From NCBI GenBank assembly GCA_934254825.1, contig CAKQMB010000003.1, positions 1-64,000 on the forward strand: a stretch of 64,000 nucleotides of DNA. Reading direction: 5' to 3'. The position numbers and the translations under genes were made by a program. Shown here in pieces: positions 40,540 to 49,313 of this stretch; the first letter of the stretch is position 1, and every line of letters begins with the position of its first letter. A model generated the notes under the pieces. The model ran no database searches, was not told the DNA's origin, and was given only the letters and a program-made list of their open reading frames with translations. The stretch is from an uncultured Clostridia bacterium. Lineage in GTDB: Bacteria > Bacillota > Clostridia > Christensenellales > Borkfalkiaceae.

Positions 40540-41581
40540 GATTTTTTTAAGCGTTGCCGTTTTTGTTTTTCTGATCGTTTCGCCTGTATTCAATGCGGAA
40601 GCGTACACTTTATCGAAAGCCGAAACGGTTATGGAGGTTTACAGCGGCAGAATTTTGTCCGAAAAGAACGCCGACGAGAAATTGCCGATGGCAAGTACTA
40701 CGAAAATAATTACAGCAATAACCGTGCTCGATAATTTCGACGTTAAACAGGTTGTTTCCGTTCCGAAAGAGTGCGTCGGGGTAGAGGGGAGCAGTATTTA
40801 TCTTAAAGAGGGCGAAAAATATAAAGTTATCGATCTTTTATATGGTCTGATGCTTCGTTCCGGTAACGACGCCGCGGAAACGTTAGCCGTGACCCTTGCG
40901 GGAAGTATTAAAAATTTTGTTTCTTTAATGAATAAAACAGCCGAAACGGCGGGAGCGAAGAACTCTTCGTTTGCAAATCCGCACGGGCTTTCCGACGACG
41001 CTCATTACACGACCGCAAAAGATCTCGCGTCGATAACTTGTTACGCAATGAAGAACGAGACGTTCAAAAAAATCGTCTCGGCAAAAAAACACGTCGCAAA
41101 AGAACTTGTTTCCGGTGAAAAAAGAGTATGGATAAACAAAAACAAAATGCTTTTCAATTTCGAAGGGGCGGACGGCGTGAAAACGGGTTATACGGTTAAA
41201 GCGGGAAGATGCCTCGTTTCTTCCGCCAAAAGAAACGGTATGGAGATCGTGTCTGTTGTTCTGGATAGTCCGCAGATGTTCGAGCGTTCCTCGGAACTTC
41301 TGGAAAACGCTTTTTCCGATTACGATTATATCAAAATATTCGATTCCGAGAGGTTCGATTACGATATTTTCGACGAGGGAAAAACTCATTCGTATAAGAT
41401 TTCAAAACCCGAATCTTTTTGTTATCCCGTCGGAAAATCGGAGAAAATCAGGTGCGAAACAAGTTTTACGTCGTTTTCCGATAAAAAACTCCAACCGAAC
41501 GAAAAAGTAGGTGAAATAAAAATTTATTGCTCAAAACAGTTGATTTTTTCGCAAAATATCTATACACTAAATAACGTATAA
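40523..41581 (+). CDS. dacB: D-alanyl-D-alanine carboxypeptidase (DacB/DacF family)
   Basis: A 352-aa secreted low-molecular-mass PBP: signal peptide (KIFLSVAVFVFLIVSPVFNAEA), active-site Ser58 in STTK, SGN (S113-N115) and KTG (K220), followed by a PBP5-type C-terminal beta domain without a clear membrane anchor helix. It trims terminal D-Ala from peptidoglycan. Position after ytfJ, together with scpAB and rluB, matches the Bacillus scpA-scpB...dacB...rluB region, where DacB acts on spore cortex. spmA and spmB are missing between dacB and rluB. Confidence 0.92.
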   Translation: MKRKIKIFLSVAVFVFLIVSPVFNAEAYTLSKAETVMEVYSGRILSEKNADEKLPMASTTKIITAITVLDNFDVKQVVSVPKECVGVEGSSIYLKEGEKYKVIDLLYGLMLRSGNDAAETLAVTLAGSIKNFVSLMNKTAETAGAKNSSFANPHGLSDDAHYTTAKDLASITCYAMKNETFKKIVSAKKHVAKELVSGEKRVWINKNKMLFNFEGADGVKTGYTVKAGRCLVSSAKRNGMEIVSVVLDSPQMFERSSELLENAFSDYDYIKIFDSERFDYDIFDEGKTHSYKISKPESFCYPVGKSEKIRCETSFTSFSDKKLQPNEKVGEIKIYCSKQLIFSQNIYTLNNV

Positions 41582-41645
41582 AATATTTGTCGGAAATAGC
41601 AGGAAAATCTTTTTCCGACGCGGTTTAAAACCGTAAGGAAAAACA

Positions 41646-42350
41646 ATGAGAATAAATAAGTATCTTGCCGAATGCGGTATAGCAAGTCGCAGAGGATGCG
41701 ACGAGATAATCAAAGAAAAACGAGTTAAAGTAAACGGCAGAGTTTGCGATCTCGGTACGGAAGTCGACGAGGTGAACGACAGCGTTACCGTCGACGGCAA
41801 AAAAGTCGCGAGAGCTAAAAAGTTCGAATATTATATAATGAATAAGCCTAAGGGGTGCGTTTGTACCGTGAAAGACGATAAAGGGAGAAAAACCGTTATG
41901 GACTATCTTCCCAAAAACACCGCGCGCATTTTCCCCGTCGGCAGGCTCGATTACGACTCGGAAGGTTTGCTTATTTTCACCAACGACGGAGATCTTGCCA
42001 ACAGACTTACTCATCCGAGCAGCGAAATACCCAAAACGTATCTCGTAAGAATTGAAGGAACTATCGACGATAAGAGTCTTATTGCTTTGAGAAACGGCGT
42101 CGTTATCGACGGGCAGAAAACCAATAAGAGCAATATAAAAGTTATCGAAGAAGGCAAGGATTACACAAAACTCAACGTTACCATAACCGAAGGAAAGAAC
42201 AGAGAAATTCGTAAAATGTTCGAATCCGTCGGAAAAAACGTCGCGTTTTTGAAAAGAATAAAGATAGGAGATTTAAGGCTTACGGGACTTGACAGAGGAG
42301 AGGTTCGCAAGCTTACGAAAGAAGAAGTTTATTATCTTCAAAACGTTTGA
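41646..42350 (+). CDS. rluB: Ribosomal large subunit pseudouridine synthase, RsuA/RluB family
   Basis: A 234-aa protein with an N-terminal S4 RNA-binding domain (MRINKYLAECGIASRRGCDE) and the RsuA-type catalytic loop GRLDYDSEGLLIFTNDGDLA holding the active Asp. KTYLVRIEG and GKNREIRKMFESVGKNV follow. It isomerises a uridine in rRNA, for RluB near position 2605 of 23S rRNA. The start follows TAAGGA. Confidence 0.93.
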   Translation: MRINKYLAECGIASRRGCDEIIKEKRVKVNGRVCDLGTEVDEVNDSVTVDGKKVARAKKFEYYIMNKPKGCVCTVKDDKGRKTVMDYLPKNTARIFPVGRLDYDSEGLLIFTNDGDLANRLTHPSSEIPKTYLVRIEGTIDDKSLIALRNGVVIDGQKTNKSNIKVIEEGKDYTKLNVTITEGKNREIRKMFESVGKNVAFLKRIKIGDLRLTGLDRGEVRKLTKEEVYYLQNV

Positions 42351-42357
42351 TTTTTAT

Positions 42358-43059
42358 ATGGAAAGACCCGAAATTACCGAAACCGAAGACAGTTACAAAC
42401 AACTGAAAAACGATATAAAAGAGAAATATACGAAAATGCTTTGCGCCGAACTCGAATCGGTCAGACGTTACGTCGTCGATAAATCTTCGGCTTTTTTAGG
42501 CGAAGATTTTCTCGAAAAACTCGGAGAATCGGACAGAATAAAGAAAGAATGCGACGGAATGCGTAAAAAATTCCGCGCGAGCGAAGAATATAAAGCGGCT
42601 CAGAAAGAATTGTCCGAGGCGACAAAAGCCGCCAAGGGACTTCCCGAAAATTCCGAATGCGAAGAAATCAAGCGTTTGAATAAGGCTATAAGCGCGATAA
42701 CGACTCTCAACGTAACGATAAACAACCGATTGAAAGACAGGACGGAAAGACTTGCCAAAATCGACGGCGAAATCGAAGCCGTGGTCAAGGACAACGAAAA
42801 AGATTTCAAAGAAATTAACGGCGAAGTCGTTTCGAGGGTGAAAAAAGCCATTTCGGAGTGTTTCGGCGGATATGTAAGCGAAGTTAAAGACTTAAACGAA
42901 AGTTTCGGTATGGAAAACGAAGAAATCGAAATGCCTTTCGACGAAAAAGTGATTCGTCTCGATATCCCCGTTTTCGGGAAAAGCGGTATCGCGGACGGAG
43001 ATAAGGATAAATCCGAAACATTCGTCGATTCCGACGATAATAACGGCGTACTTAATTAA
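42358..43059 (+). CDS. Hypothetical coiled-coil protein
   Basis: A 233-aa, very charged, helix-rich protein from MERPEITETEDSYKQLKNDI (start 42358). Heptad-like Leu/Ile patterns run from about residue 60 to 150, with EELxRxxxA-type charge patterns and no membrane segment. The C-terminus is acidic. The ATG is 7 bp after the rluB stop, with no clear ribosome-binding site, so translation is probably coupled. I recognise no family. Confidence 0.75.
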   Translation: MERPEITETEDSYKQLKNDIKEKYTKMLCAELESVRRYVVDKSSAFLGEDFLEKLGESDRIKKECDGMRKKFRASEEYKAAQKELSEATKAAKGLPENSECEEIKRLNKAISAITTLNVTINNRLKDRTERLAKIDGEIEAVVKDNEKDFKEINGEVVSRVKKAISECFGGYVSEVKDLNESFGMENEEIEMPFDEKVIRLDIPVFGKSGIADGDKDKSETFVDSDDNNGVLN

Positions 43060-43079
43060 AACGAAATACAGATTATCGG

Positions 43080-43109
43080 ACCGGGCGAAATAATCGTCCG
43101 GTTTTTTTT
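43080..43109 (+). terminator. Terminator of the ytfI-to-coiled-coil unit
   Basis: A 9-bp stem with one wobble (43080-43088 with 43094-43102) is followed by eight T. Confidence 0.88.
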
Positions 43110-43147
43110 GTTTATATCCGATTTTAGCCGCGGTTTGCCCGTAACGC

Positions 43148-43176
43148 TTGATATTTTGAAAAGAAAAGTATATAAT
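43148..43176 (+). promoter_or_regulatory. SigmaA-type promoter of the peptidase E gene (leaderless)
   Basis: TTGATA (43148-43153), 17 bp, TATAAT (43171-43176). The ATG at 43183 is exactly 7 nt after the -10, without a ribosome-binding site. Confidence 0.85.
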
Positions 43177-43182
43177 CGGCAT

Positions 43183-43890
43183 ATGGATAAAATTTTGATT
43201 GCAATCGGCGGAGGAGAACTTCGCGAAAAACAGACTTCCGAAATCGACAGACAAATATGCGACCTCGTGAAAAAAAGGACGGAGGGCAGAAGACCCGTCG
43301 CGCTTTTTGTCGGAACGGCAAGTCACGACAGCATGCCGTATTATAACAGCTTTCACAAGACTTACACGGGGCTTTTCGGCTTGAAAACCGACTGCGCGCT
43401 TACCGTTTACGGCGAAATGGATTACGAAAAAATAAAGGGTAAGTTCGAAAAAGCCGATCTTGTTTACGTCGGCGGTGGCGATACCGTTTTTATGCTTGAA
43501 AGTTGGGAGAAAAGCGGTATAAAAGAACTTATTTTAAACGCTTACGAAAGAGGAGCGGTGATCTGCGGACTTTCGGCGGGTGCGATATGCTGGTTCGAAG
43601 AAATGTTTACGGACAGCGCGGGCGAGGATTATGCTTTTAAAAACGCGCTCGGAATTTTAAAAGGCGGAGCATGTCCGCATTTCGATAAACGTAAAACCGA
43701 TTTCGAGAGGAACATTGCTTCTGCGCGATTATCGGAATATATTTGCATAGAAGACCTCTCCGCGGTGATGTTTGTGAACGGAGAGTTAAAATGCGCGACC
43801 GAATCAGACGGAAATTCCTATATCGCAATTGTGAAAAACCGTGAAATTGACTATAAAAACATAGTCAAAAGTGATATTTCACAATCATAA
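43183..43890 (+). CDS. Peptidase E family protein (S51 serine peptidase)
   Basis: A 235-aa class I glutaminase-like fold protein: ILIAIGGGELREKQT at the N-terminus, FVGTASHDSM, LVYVGGGDTVFMLE and the nucleophile elbow ICGLSAGAICWFEEMF with the catalytic Ser. The late CPHFDKR segment supplies a His. Peptidase E cleaves N-terminal Asp dipeptides; the close relatives include cyanophycinases, so substrate is uncertain. An inverted repeat (TTGACTAT / ATAGTCAA, 43847-43868) lies in its last codons. Monocistronic; predicted leaderless. Confidence 0.88.
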   Translation: MDKILIAIGGGELREKQTSEIDRQICDLVKKRTEGRRPVALFVGTASHDSMPYYNSFHKTYTGLFGLKTDCALTVYGEMDYEKIKGKFEKADLVYVGGGDTVFMLESWEKSGIKELILNAYERGAVICGLSAGAICWFEEMFTDSAGEDYAFKNALGILKGGACPHFDKRKTDFERNIASARLSEYICIEDLSAVMFVNGELKCATESDGNSYIAIVKNREIDYKNIVKSDISQS

Positions 43891-44010
43891 AGCGCGTAAA
43901 AAGTATTTTTTATACAACCAACACAAAACAGACATTTATTTTTAAAAAACCTGTTTTATACTGTTCAAAAAAGAAGAAAACGATTCTTTTGAATCGAACG
44001 GAGGTAAAAA

Positions 44011-44688
44011 ATGTATAGAATTTTAATCGTAGACGACGAAGCTAAAATCAGAGAGGTACTTGCGGAGTACGCGGAATTCGAAGGTTTTGCGTCCGATCAG
44101 GCGGCAGACGGTATGGAAGCGGTCAACAAGTGCAAGAACGAAGATTACGATCTTATACTTATGGACATAATGATGCCCAAGCTCGACGGTTATTCCGCGG
44201 TTAAGGAAATCAGAAAATTCAAGGATATTCCCGTAATTATGCTTTCCGCGAGAGGCGAGGAATACGATAAACTTTTCGGTTTCGAAATCGGCGCGGACGA
44301 TTACGTCGTAAAGCCGTTCTCTCCCAAGGAAGTTATGGCAAGGGTAAATGCCGTTTTAAAGAGAAACGCGCAGGCTAAATCGCCCAAACAGAACAATTCC
44401 GTGCTTAAATTCGAGGGTCTCGAAATCGATATGCTCGGAAGAAACGTTTTCGTCGACGGAGTTAAAGCCGAACTTACGCCGAAGGAATACGAGCTTCTCT
44501 TCTATATGGTAAACAACAAAGATATCGCTCTTTCGAGAGAAAAACTTCTTTCGGATGTTTGGGGATACGATTTCTACGGCGACGACAGAACGGTCGATAC
44601 GCATATAAAGATGCTCAGAAGCAATCTTAAAGAATACAGAAAATTTATCGTAACGCTGAGAGGTATGGGATATAAATTCGAGGTATGA
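44011..44688 (+). CDS. OmpR/PhoB-family response regulator
   Basis: A 225-aa two-domain regulator. The receiver domain has the acidic pocket D8-D9, phosphoacceptor D52 in LILMDIMMPKLDGY, the switch Ser (MLSARGEE) and Lys (VVKPFSP). The DNA-binding winged helix follows: LTPKEYELLFYMVNNKDIAL, REKLLSDVWGYDFYGDDRTV, HIKMLRSNLKE. The start follows CGGAGG. It overlaps the histidine kinase by 4 nt, its cognate partner. Confidence 0.95.
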   Translation: MYRILIVDDEAKIREVLAEYAEFEGFASDQAADGMEAVNKCKNEDYDLILMDIMMPKLDGYSAVKEIRKFKDIPVIMLSARGEEYDKLFGFEIGADDYVVKPFSPKEVMARVNAVLKRNAQAKSPKQNNSVLKFEGLEIDMLGRNVFVDGVKAELTPKEYELLFYMVNNKDIALSREKLLSDVWGYDFYGDDRTVDTHIKMLRSNLKEYRKFIVTLRGMGYKFEV

Positions 44689-46091
44689 AAAAGGATTATT
44701 TCAGAAAACTGAAATTCAGCGTCCTTCTTTACTTCTTGCTTTTCACGGCGATAATCATCGGCTCGCTCTGGTTTTTTCAGATATTTTTTCTTGAAAACTA
44801 TTATCAGGATCAAAAAATCAAGAGTCTGGAATCGTTCGGCAGAAAGTTATGTTCGGAAGAGATCAGAAGTTCCGAATTTACTTCCAACGCCGCGCAGTGC
44901 AACGAATCGGGTATAAGGGTTTTCATCGCCTCGGGATTTTCGATAAGAGATATATCAAGAGATACCGATATCGACGAAAACTCGCCCGAATTCGATTTCG
45001 TAAAACAGGCGCTCGATAAATACAGTAACGGAGTAGAGCTGGATATCATTCCCGACGACAACAAAACGGCGAATGCGTTTTTCTTTTGTTCTAAATCTCT
45101 GAAAGACGATAACACGACGATAATTCTCATTTGTTCGAAAGAGAAAATCAGCGAAGCGATCACGGTTATACGAAGGCAGTTTCTTATCGTTACATGCCTT
45201 GTCGTCGTGGTTGCGTTTTTCCTTGCCTTTTATTTAGCCATAAGGCTGTCGAAACCTATCGACGAAATGTCCGATCAGGCAAAAAAATGGGCGCAGGGCG
45301 ATTCTACGGTCAATTTCAAGCCGTGCAGGAATGCGTATACCGAAATTAACGAACTCGGCGAAGCGTTGAACTTTGCAAAAGACGAAATATCGAAGTCCGG
45401 CGCATTGCAACGCGATCTTCTCGCAAACGTTTCTCACGACTTAAAAACGCCGCTCACGATGATAAGAGCTTACGCCGAAATGATTCGCGATATTTCGGGC
45501 GACAACAAAGAAAAACGAGAGAAACATACTCAGGTTATAATTGACGAGTCGGAACGACTTTCCATGCTCGTAAACGACATACTCAATCTTTCCAAACTTC
45601 AATCCGCGGTAGATGAGCTTAACAAGACGGAAATCAATCTTTCCGAACTCACCGAAAGAGTTATCGGCAGATTTTCGGATTACGTCGAAAATAAAGGTTT
45701 TACGATAGAGGATCATATCGCTCCCGACCTTATTACGATTGCCGACGAGAAGAAAATCGAGCAGGTTATATACAACCTTTTGGGCAACTCGATAAACTAT
45801 ACGGGCGAAGATAAGACCGTGAAGGTTTATCTTACGGCGGAAAACGACAATATTCTTCTTGAAGTTATCGATTCCGGTAAAGGTATTTCGAAAGAAAAAC
45901 TCGAAACGATCTGGGAGAGATATTACAGATTTTCCGAGACCAACACCCGCCCCGTAAAAGGCACGGGACTCGGACTTTCCATTGTAAAAGCAATACTCGA
46001 TTCTCATAAATTGCAGTATGGCGTAAGGAGCAAAAAAGATTGCGGAAGCAATTTCTTCGTTAAATTCGAAAGGGTGAAAAATAATGGATAA
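44685..46091 (+). CDS. Sensor histidine kinase
   Basis: A 468-aa membrane kinase: TM1 (about 11-36), an extracytoplasmic domain of about 130 residues, TM2 (FLIVTCLVVVVAFFLAFYLA), HAMP linker, HisKA with NVSHDLKTPLTMIRAYAEMI (phospho-His about 251) and HATPase with NLLGNSINYTG, DSGKGISKE and GTGLGLSIVKAIL. It phosphorylates the adjacent regulator. The signal is unknown; linkage to a membrane protein and lgt suggests an envelope cue. It overlaps the next gene by 8 nt. Confidence 0.95.
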   Translation: MKKDYFRKLKFSVLLYFLLFTAIIIGSLWFFQIFFLENYYQDQKIKSLESFGRKLCSEEIRSSEFTSNAAQCNESGIRVFIASGFSIRDISRDTDIDENSPEFDFVKQALDKYSNGVELDIIPDDNKTANAFFFCSKSLKDDNTTIILICSKEKISEAITVIRRQFLIVTCLVVVVAFFLAFYLAIRLSKPIDEMSDQAKKWAQGDSTVNFKPCRNAYTEINELGEALNFAKDEISKSGALQRDLLANVSHDLKTPLTMIRAYAEMIRDISGDNKEKREKHTQVIIDESERLSMLVNDILNLSKLQSAVDELNKTEINLSELTERVIGRFSDYVENKGFTIEDHIAPDLITIADEKKIEQVIYNLLGNSINYTGEDKTVKVYLTAENDNILLEVIDSGKGISKEKLETIWERYYRFSETNTRPVKGTGLGLSIVKAILDSHKLQYGVRSKKDCGSNFFVKFERVKNNG

Positions 46092-47124
46092 CGATTATTT
46101 AAGAGTCAATTCAAGATCGGACGACGAAGAAATCGTAACCGAGGAGTACGACATAACAAAAGATCAACCTCATGTCGAAGAGCAGAAAAAACTGACCGTA
46201 ACGGGTATTTTGTTCAGCGGAAGAAAGAAACACGGAAAGCCTCTTTCGGTGCCGCTCCCGACGTTTAAAGGTAGTTTTACCGTCTTTTTGATTTTGTCGT
46301 TCGTCGCGGTTTTTCTGCTGTTCATCGCTCTTATAACGAAAACGGCGGAATACTTCATTATCGACGCTTTGCTTATATCCGTTTTGTTTCCGATGTCCGC
46401 AATAGCGTTTTTCAACGACCTGAACACGAAAAAGAACGTCAGACTGAGCGAAATAATCTGCGCGGTCGTTTCGGGTATGTTTGCGTATCTTCTGATTTGT
46501 CTGATCAACGACTATATCGTATCGATTTTATCGGATATCAAGGTTGTGGGAACGGTGATCACTACGATCTTTACGGACGCGTTTTTATTCTTTTTGGCTT
46601 ACATTTATGTAAAGCTCATAAAAAAAGACGATATGTTTGCCGCAATTTTGATATGCGTGAGCATATATGCGGGATATCTCGTTATGTATACGGCGGACAG
46701 TCTTATCGATTCGCTTTGCGTCAGCGTGACCGTTTTTTCGGGCGAATTGAGAGCGATCGTATTTAACGGCGAAACAAACGAATTCGGACGTGCGGCAAAC
46801 GCATATGTGAGAAACATCGTAAGCGACGGAATACATTATCCTTTGCTTTGTATTTGCTGGGCAACGATATGCGCGGGCGTTATTGGTCTCACTGCGTTGC
46901 CTTTCAGAGAGATAAAGGAACACAGGGCGACTTACGCGTTGTTTCTGCTTATACAGATAGTTCTTCATATCGTTTCGAATTTCACGTCGACGCTCAGATT
47001 TTATAACGTGTTGATATCGTCGCTTTGTTTGATATTCTCGTTGTTCTGCGCGATACGAATGCTTAATTACGCGCTTTCAAAATCAAATCTGTTAAAATCG
47101 CCGGAGGCAGAAAATGTATCCTGA
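46084..47124 (+). CDS. Hypothetical polytopic membrane protein
   Basis: A 346-aa protein with an acidic cytoplasmic N-terminal tail of about 65 residues and roughly eight hydrophobic segments (for example FTVFLILSFVAVFLLFIALI and VVGTVITTIFTDAFLFFLAY). No catalytic motif of a known intramembrane enzyme is evident. It overlaps the histidine kinase at its start (8 nt) and lgt at its end (11 nt). Its tight coupling suggests that it works with the two-component system or in envelope biogenesis; function unknown. Confidence 0.8.
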   Translation: MDNDYLRVNSRSDDEEIVTEEYDITKDQPHVEEQKKLTVTGILFSGRKKHGKPLSVPLPTFKGSFTVFLILSFVAVFLLFIALITKTAEYFIIDALLISVLFPMSAIAFFNDLNTKKNVRLSEIICAVVSGMFAYLLICLINDYIVSILSDIKVVGTVITTIFTDAFLFFLAYIYVKLIKKDDMFAAILICVSIYAGYLVMYTADSLIDSLCVSVTVFSGELRAIVFNGETNEFGRAANAYVRNIVSDGIHYPLLCICWATICAGVIGLTALPFREIKEHRATYALFLLIQIVLHIVSNFTSTLRFYNVLISSLCLIFSLFCAIRMLNYALSKSNLLKSPEAENVS

Positions 47125-47926
47125 TAATTTGTTTTGGGATTTCAATCTTTATAATATTTGTCTTACGATAGGTCTTATCGCCGTCGTAATTGTTCTCGAT
47201 AAGTATCTCGAACAACGCAAAGTACCCGTAAAAGTGCAGAATTTTTACCTTATCGTCGGTGTTCTGACGATAGGTCTCGGCATTATTTGCGCGAACCTTA
47301 TGCAATCGATATACCATTATATTGAAACGGGCGTTTTCAAATTCGATGCCGGCATGACTTTTTACGGCGGACTGATAGGCGGAATTATCGTTTTCTTTAT
47401 CGGATTTTTCGTATTCGGAAAAATTCTGTTTAAAGAAAAGGAACATATAAAATACTGTTCCGATTTATTCGCCGTCGCTCCTTGCTGTATAACGATAGGT
47501 CACGCTTTCGGCAGGCTCGGTTGTCTTTTCGCAGGATGCTGTTACGGCAGAGAAGTGGACGGTTTCCCCGGGCTTCCGATGACGGTCTGGCAAAACGGAG
47601 TAAAAGTACACGGATATTTTATACCGACTCAGCTTTACGAATCGATTTTTCTGTTTATCCTTTTCGGCGTGACAACCTTTTTGTATTTCAAAAAAATCGA
47701 CTGGAATTTCGTCGTTTATCTTCTCGGTTACGGAATATGGCGTTTTATAATCGAGTTTTTCAGAACTGACGACAGAGGAGAACTCCTCCCGGGTCTTACT
47801 CCTTCGCAGTGGATATCGATCGGTCTTATCGTTGCGGGACTTGTAATTCTCGGTTTTAAGATTTACAAAATAATCAAAGAAAAAAAGACCGCGGAGATTG
47901 CGCCGCAAATCGAAAATATAGAGTAG
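47114..47926 (+). CDS. lgt: Prolipoprotein diacylglyceryl transferase
   Basis: A 270-aa membrane enzyme with about seven helices. The Lgt signature is GHAFGRLGCLFAGCCYG, preceded by TFYGGLIGGIIVFFIG and followed by PTQLYESIFLFILFGVT and RFIIEFFRTDDRG. It moves diacylglycerol from phosphatidylglycerol to the lipobox Cys of prolipoproteins, as needed by the two lipoproteins in this window. The start overlaps the preceding gene, with CGGAGG upstream. Confidence 0.95.
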   Translation: MYPDNLFWDFNLYNICLTIGLIAVVIVLDKYLEQRKVPVKVQNFYLIVGVLTIGLGIICANLMQSIYHYIETGVFKFDAGMTFYGGLIGGIIVFFIGFFVFGKILFKEKEHIKYCSDLFAVAPCCITIGHAFGRLGCLFAGCCYGREVDGFPGLPMTVWQNGVKVHGYFIPTQLYESIFLFILFGVTTFLYFKKIDWNFVVYLLGYGIWRFIIEFFRTDDRGELLPGLTPSQWISIGLIVAGLVILGFKIYKIIKEKKTAEIAPQIENIE

Positions 47927-47935
47927 CATACGAAA

Positions 47936-47972
47936 TTCGGACGCCGACTTTTACAAATTGTCGGCGTCCGAA
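47936..47972. terminator. Perfect 13-bp hairpin after lgt (atypical terminator, no U-run)
   Basis: The arms TTCGGACGCCGAC and its complement (47936-47948, 47960-47972) pair perfectly around an 11-nt loop, 10 nt after the lgt stop. There is no T-run; an A-rich stretch follows. It may be a terminator helped by other factors, an RNA-stability element or a protein-binding site. Confidence 0.5.
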
Positions 47973-48013
47973 ATTAAAAACGCATAAAGTTCGAAAAAAC
48001 GAATGAAAAACAG

Positions 48014-48042
48014 TTGCTTAAATTTTTCAAATGTAGTATAAT
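48014..48042 (+). promoter_or_regulatory. SigmaA-type promoter of tRNA-Pro
   Basis: TTGCTT (48014-48019), 17 bp, TATAAT (48037-48042), 20 bp before the tRNA. Confidence 0.8.
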
Positions 48043-48062
48043 AACAACCGTTGCAAATATTT

Positions 48063-48139
48063 CGAGGTGTAGCGCAGTTTGGTAGCGCGCTTGGTTCGGG
48101 ACCAAGAGGTCGTGGGTTCAAGTCCCGTCACCTCGACCA
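48063..48139 (+). tRNA. tRNA-Pro (anticodon CGG)
   Basis: A standard 77-nt cloverleaf: acceptor CGAGGTG / CACCTCG, D-arm GCGCAGTTTGGTAGCGC, anticodon stem CTTGG / CCAAG around TTCGGGA (anticodon CGG, reading CCG), T-arm GTGGGTTCAAGTCCCGT, and an encoded 3' CCA. It is a monocistronic unit with its own promoter and terminator. Confidence 0.97.
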
Positions 48140-48141
48140 AA

Positions 48142-48169
48142 AGAGACGAGTAGTTCGTCTCTTTTTTTT
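48142..48169 (+). terminator. Terminator of tRNA-Pro
   Basis: Stem AGAGACGA / TCGTCTCT (48142-48149, 48155-48162) followed by eight T. Confidence 0.93.
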
Positions 48170-48192
48170 ATATAAAAACATATCTTAAAGTA

Positions 48193-48221
48193 TTGACAAA
48201 TGGTTTTAAATGAGATATAAT
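48193..48221 (+). promoter_or_regulatory. Consensus sigmaA promoter of rubrerythrin
   Basis: TTGACA (48193-48198), 17 bp, TATAAT (48216-48221): an exact consensus match, predicting strong expression. Confidence 0.9.
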
Positions 48222-48251
48222 ATCATTAAGAAAAATCAAAGGAGTTCGAAA

Positions 48252-48794
48252 ATGAAAAACAATCCGTACTCGGGAACCAAAACCGAAAAGAATCTCGAAG
48301 CCGCGTTCGCCGGCGAAAGTCAGGCAAGAAACAAATATACATATTTTGCTTCCGTTGCAAAGAAAGAAGGGTATGAGCAGATTGCCGATTTGTTCTTAAA
48401 AACGGCGGATAACGAAAAAGAACACGCAAAAATGTGGTTCAAGGAATTGAAGGGTATAGGAAGTACTTCCGAAAACCTTGCCGCAGCCGCAGACGGCGAA
48501 AATTACGAGTGGACGGATATGTACGAAAGTTTCGCAAAAACCGCCGAAGAAGAGGGTTTCACGGCTCTCGCCGCCAAATTCCGCTTAGTCGGAGCGATCG
48601 AAAAACGTCACGAGGAAAGATATCGCGCGCTTCTTAAAAATATCGAAACAAACGAAGTGTTCGAAAAAAGCACGATTAGGATATGGGAATGCAGAAACTG
48701 CGGTCATATCGTCGTCGGCGAAAAAGCTCCCGAAGTTTGCCCCGTATGCGCGCACCCGAAGAGTTATTTCGAAGTTATGGCTGAAAACTATTGA
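48252..48794 (+). CDS. rbr: Rubrerythrin
   Basis: A 180-aa protein from MKNNPYSGTKTEKNLEAAFA (start 48252, after AAAGGAG). The diiron ferritin-like domain carries AAFAGESQARNKY and DNEKEHAKMWF, with a second Glu/His pair in AIEKRHEERY. The C-terminal rubredoxin centre has CRNCG and CPVC. It reduces hydrogen peroxide in the cytoplasm with electrons from NAD(P)H via rubredoxin, protecting this probable anaerobe from oxygen. It stands alone under an exact-consensus promoter. Confidence 0.96.
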   Translation: MKNNPYSGTKTEKNLEAAFAGESQARNKYTYFASVAKKEGYEQIADLFLKTADNEKEHAKMWFKELKGIGSTSENLAAAADGENYEWTDMYESFAKTAEEEGFTALAAKFRLVGAIEKRHEERYRALLKNIETNEVFEKSTIRIWECRNCGHIVVGEKAPEVCPVCAHPKSYFEVMAENY

Positions 48795-48817
48795 TTACGA
48801 AAACATAAAATCCAAAA

Positions 48818-48850
48818 AACGGTCGATTTTTAAAATCGGCTGTTTTTTTA
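48818..48850 (+). terminator. Terminator of rubrerythrin
   Basis: A 13-bp stem with G-T wobbles (48819-48831 against 48832-48844 region) followed by seven T. Confidence 0.75.
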
Positions 48851-48988
48851 TGCGATTTTTTAAAGTTTTACGATTTATGAAGTGATTATTATCGAATATT
48901 CAAACCTGTCAAAAACAGACAAAAAAAGACTTTTTTATTTAATTTTTTCGTATCGGTTTATGGTAAGATTTTTCTTGCGAGGTGAACG

Positions 48989-49297
48989 ATGGAAATAAAG
49001 TATGCTCAATCGAAAGGTAAGCTTTACATATATTTAAGCGGCGAGCTTGACGAGTATTCGGCAAGATACGCAAAAAGCGAAATCGAAAAGGCAATAGCTT
49101 CGGGCGGAAATCTGAAATGCGTTGTTTTTAATTTCGCGAACACTACGTTTATGGACAGTACGGGGATCGGGGTGCTACTCGGAAGATATAAAATTCTGAA
49201 AAAAATAGGCGTTCCGATATACATACAAAATCCGAGCGTAAGCATAAACAAGATATTACAGATATCGGGTATTTACGAAATAATGCCGAAAATATAA
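48989..49297 (+). CDS. spoIIAA: Anti-sigma F factor antagonist SpoIIAA
   Basis: A 102-aa STAS-domain protein. The regulatory serine is S57 in TFMDSTGIGVLLGRYKIL. Unphosphorylated SpoIIAA binds SpoIIAB and frees sigmaF in the forespore. The start follows GAGGTG. It heads the spoIIAA-spoIIAB-sigF operon. No sigmaH or Spo0A site could be read with confidence in the 140 bp upstream. Confidence 0.95.
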   Translation: MEIKYAQSKGKLYIYLSGELDEYSARYAKSEIEKAIASGGNLKCVVFNFANTTFMDSTGIGVLLGRYKILKKIGVPIYIQNPSVSINKILQISGIYEIMPKI

Positions 49298-49313
49298 AAC
49301 GGAGCAAGGAAAT

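Noticed and set aside
43847..43868. Terminator at the end of the peptidase E gene
   Set aside because: The 8-bp inverted repeat is perfect, but it lies inside the coding region and has no U-run.
48900..48988. Spo0A box or sigmaH promoter ahead of spoIIAA
   Set aside because: Only weak partial matches such as TGTCAAAA are present; expected from biology but not supported by sequence here.
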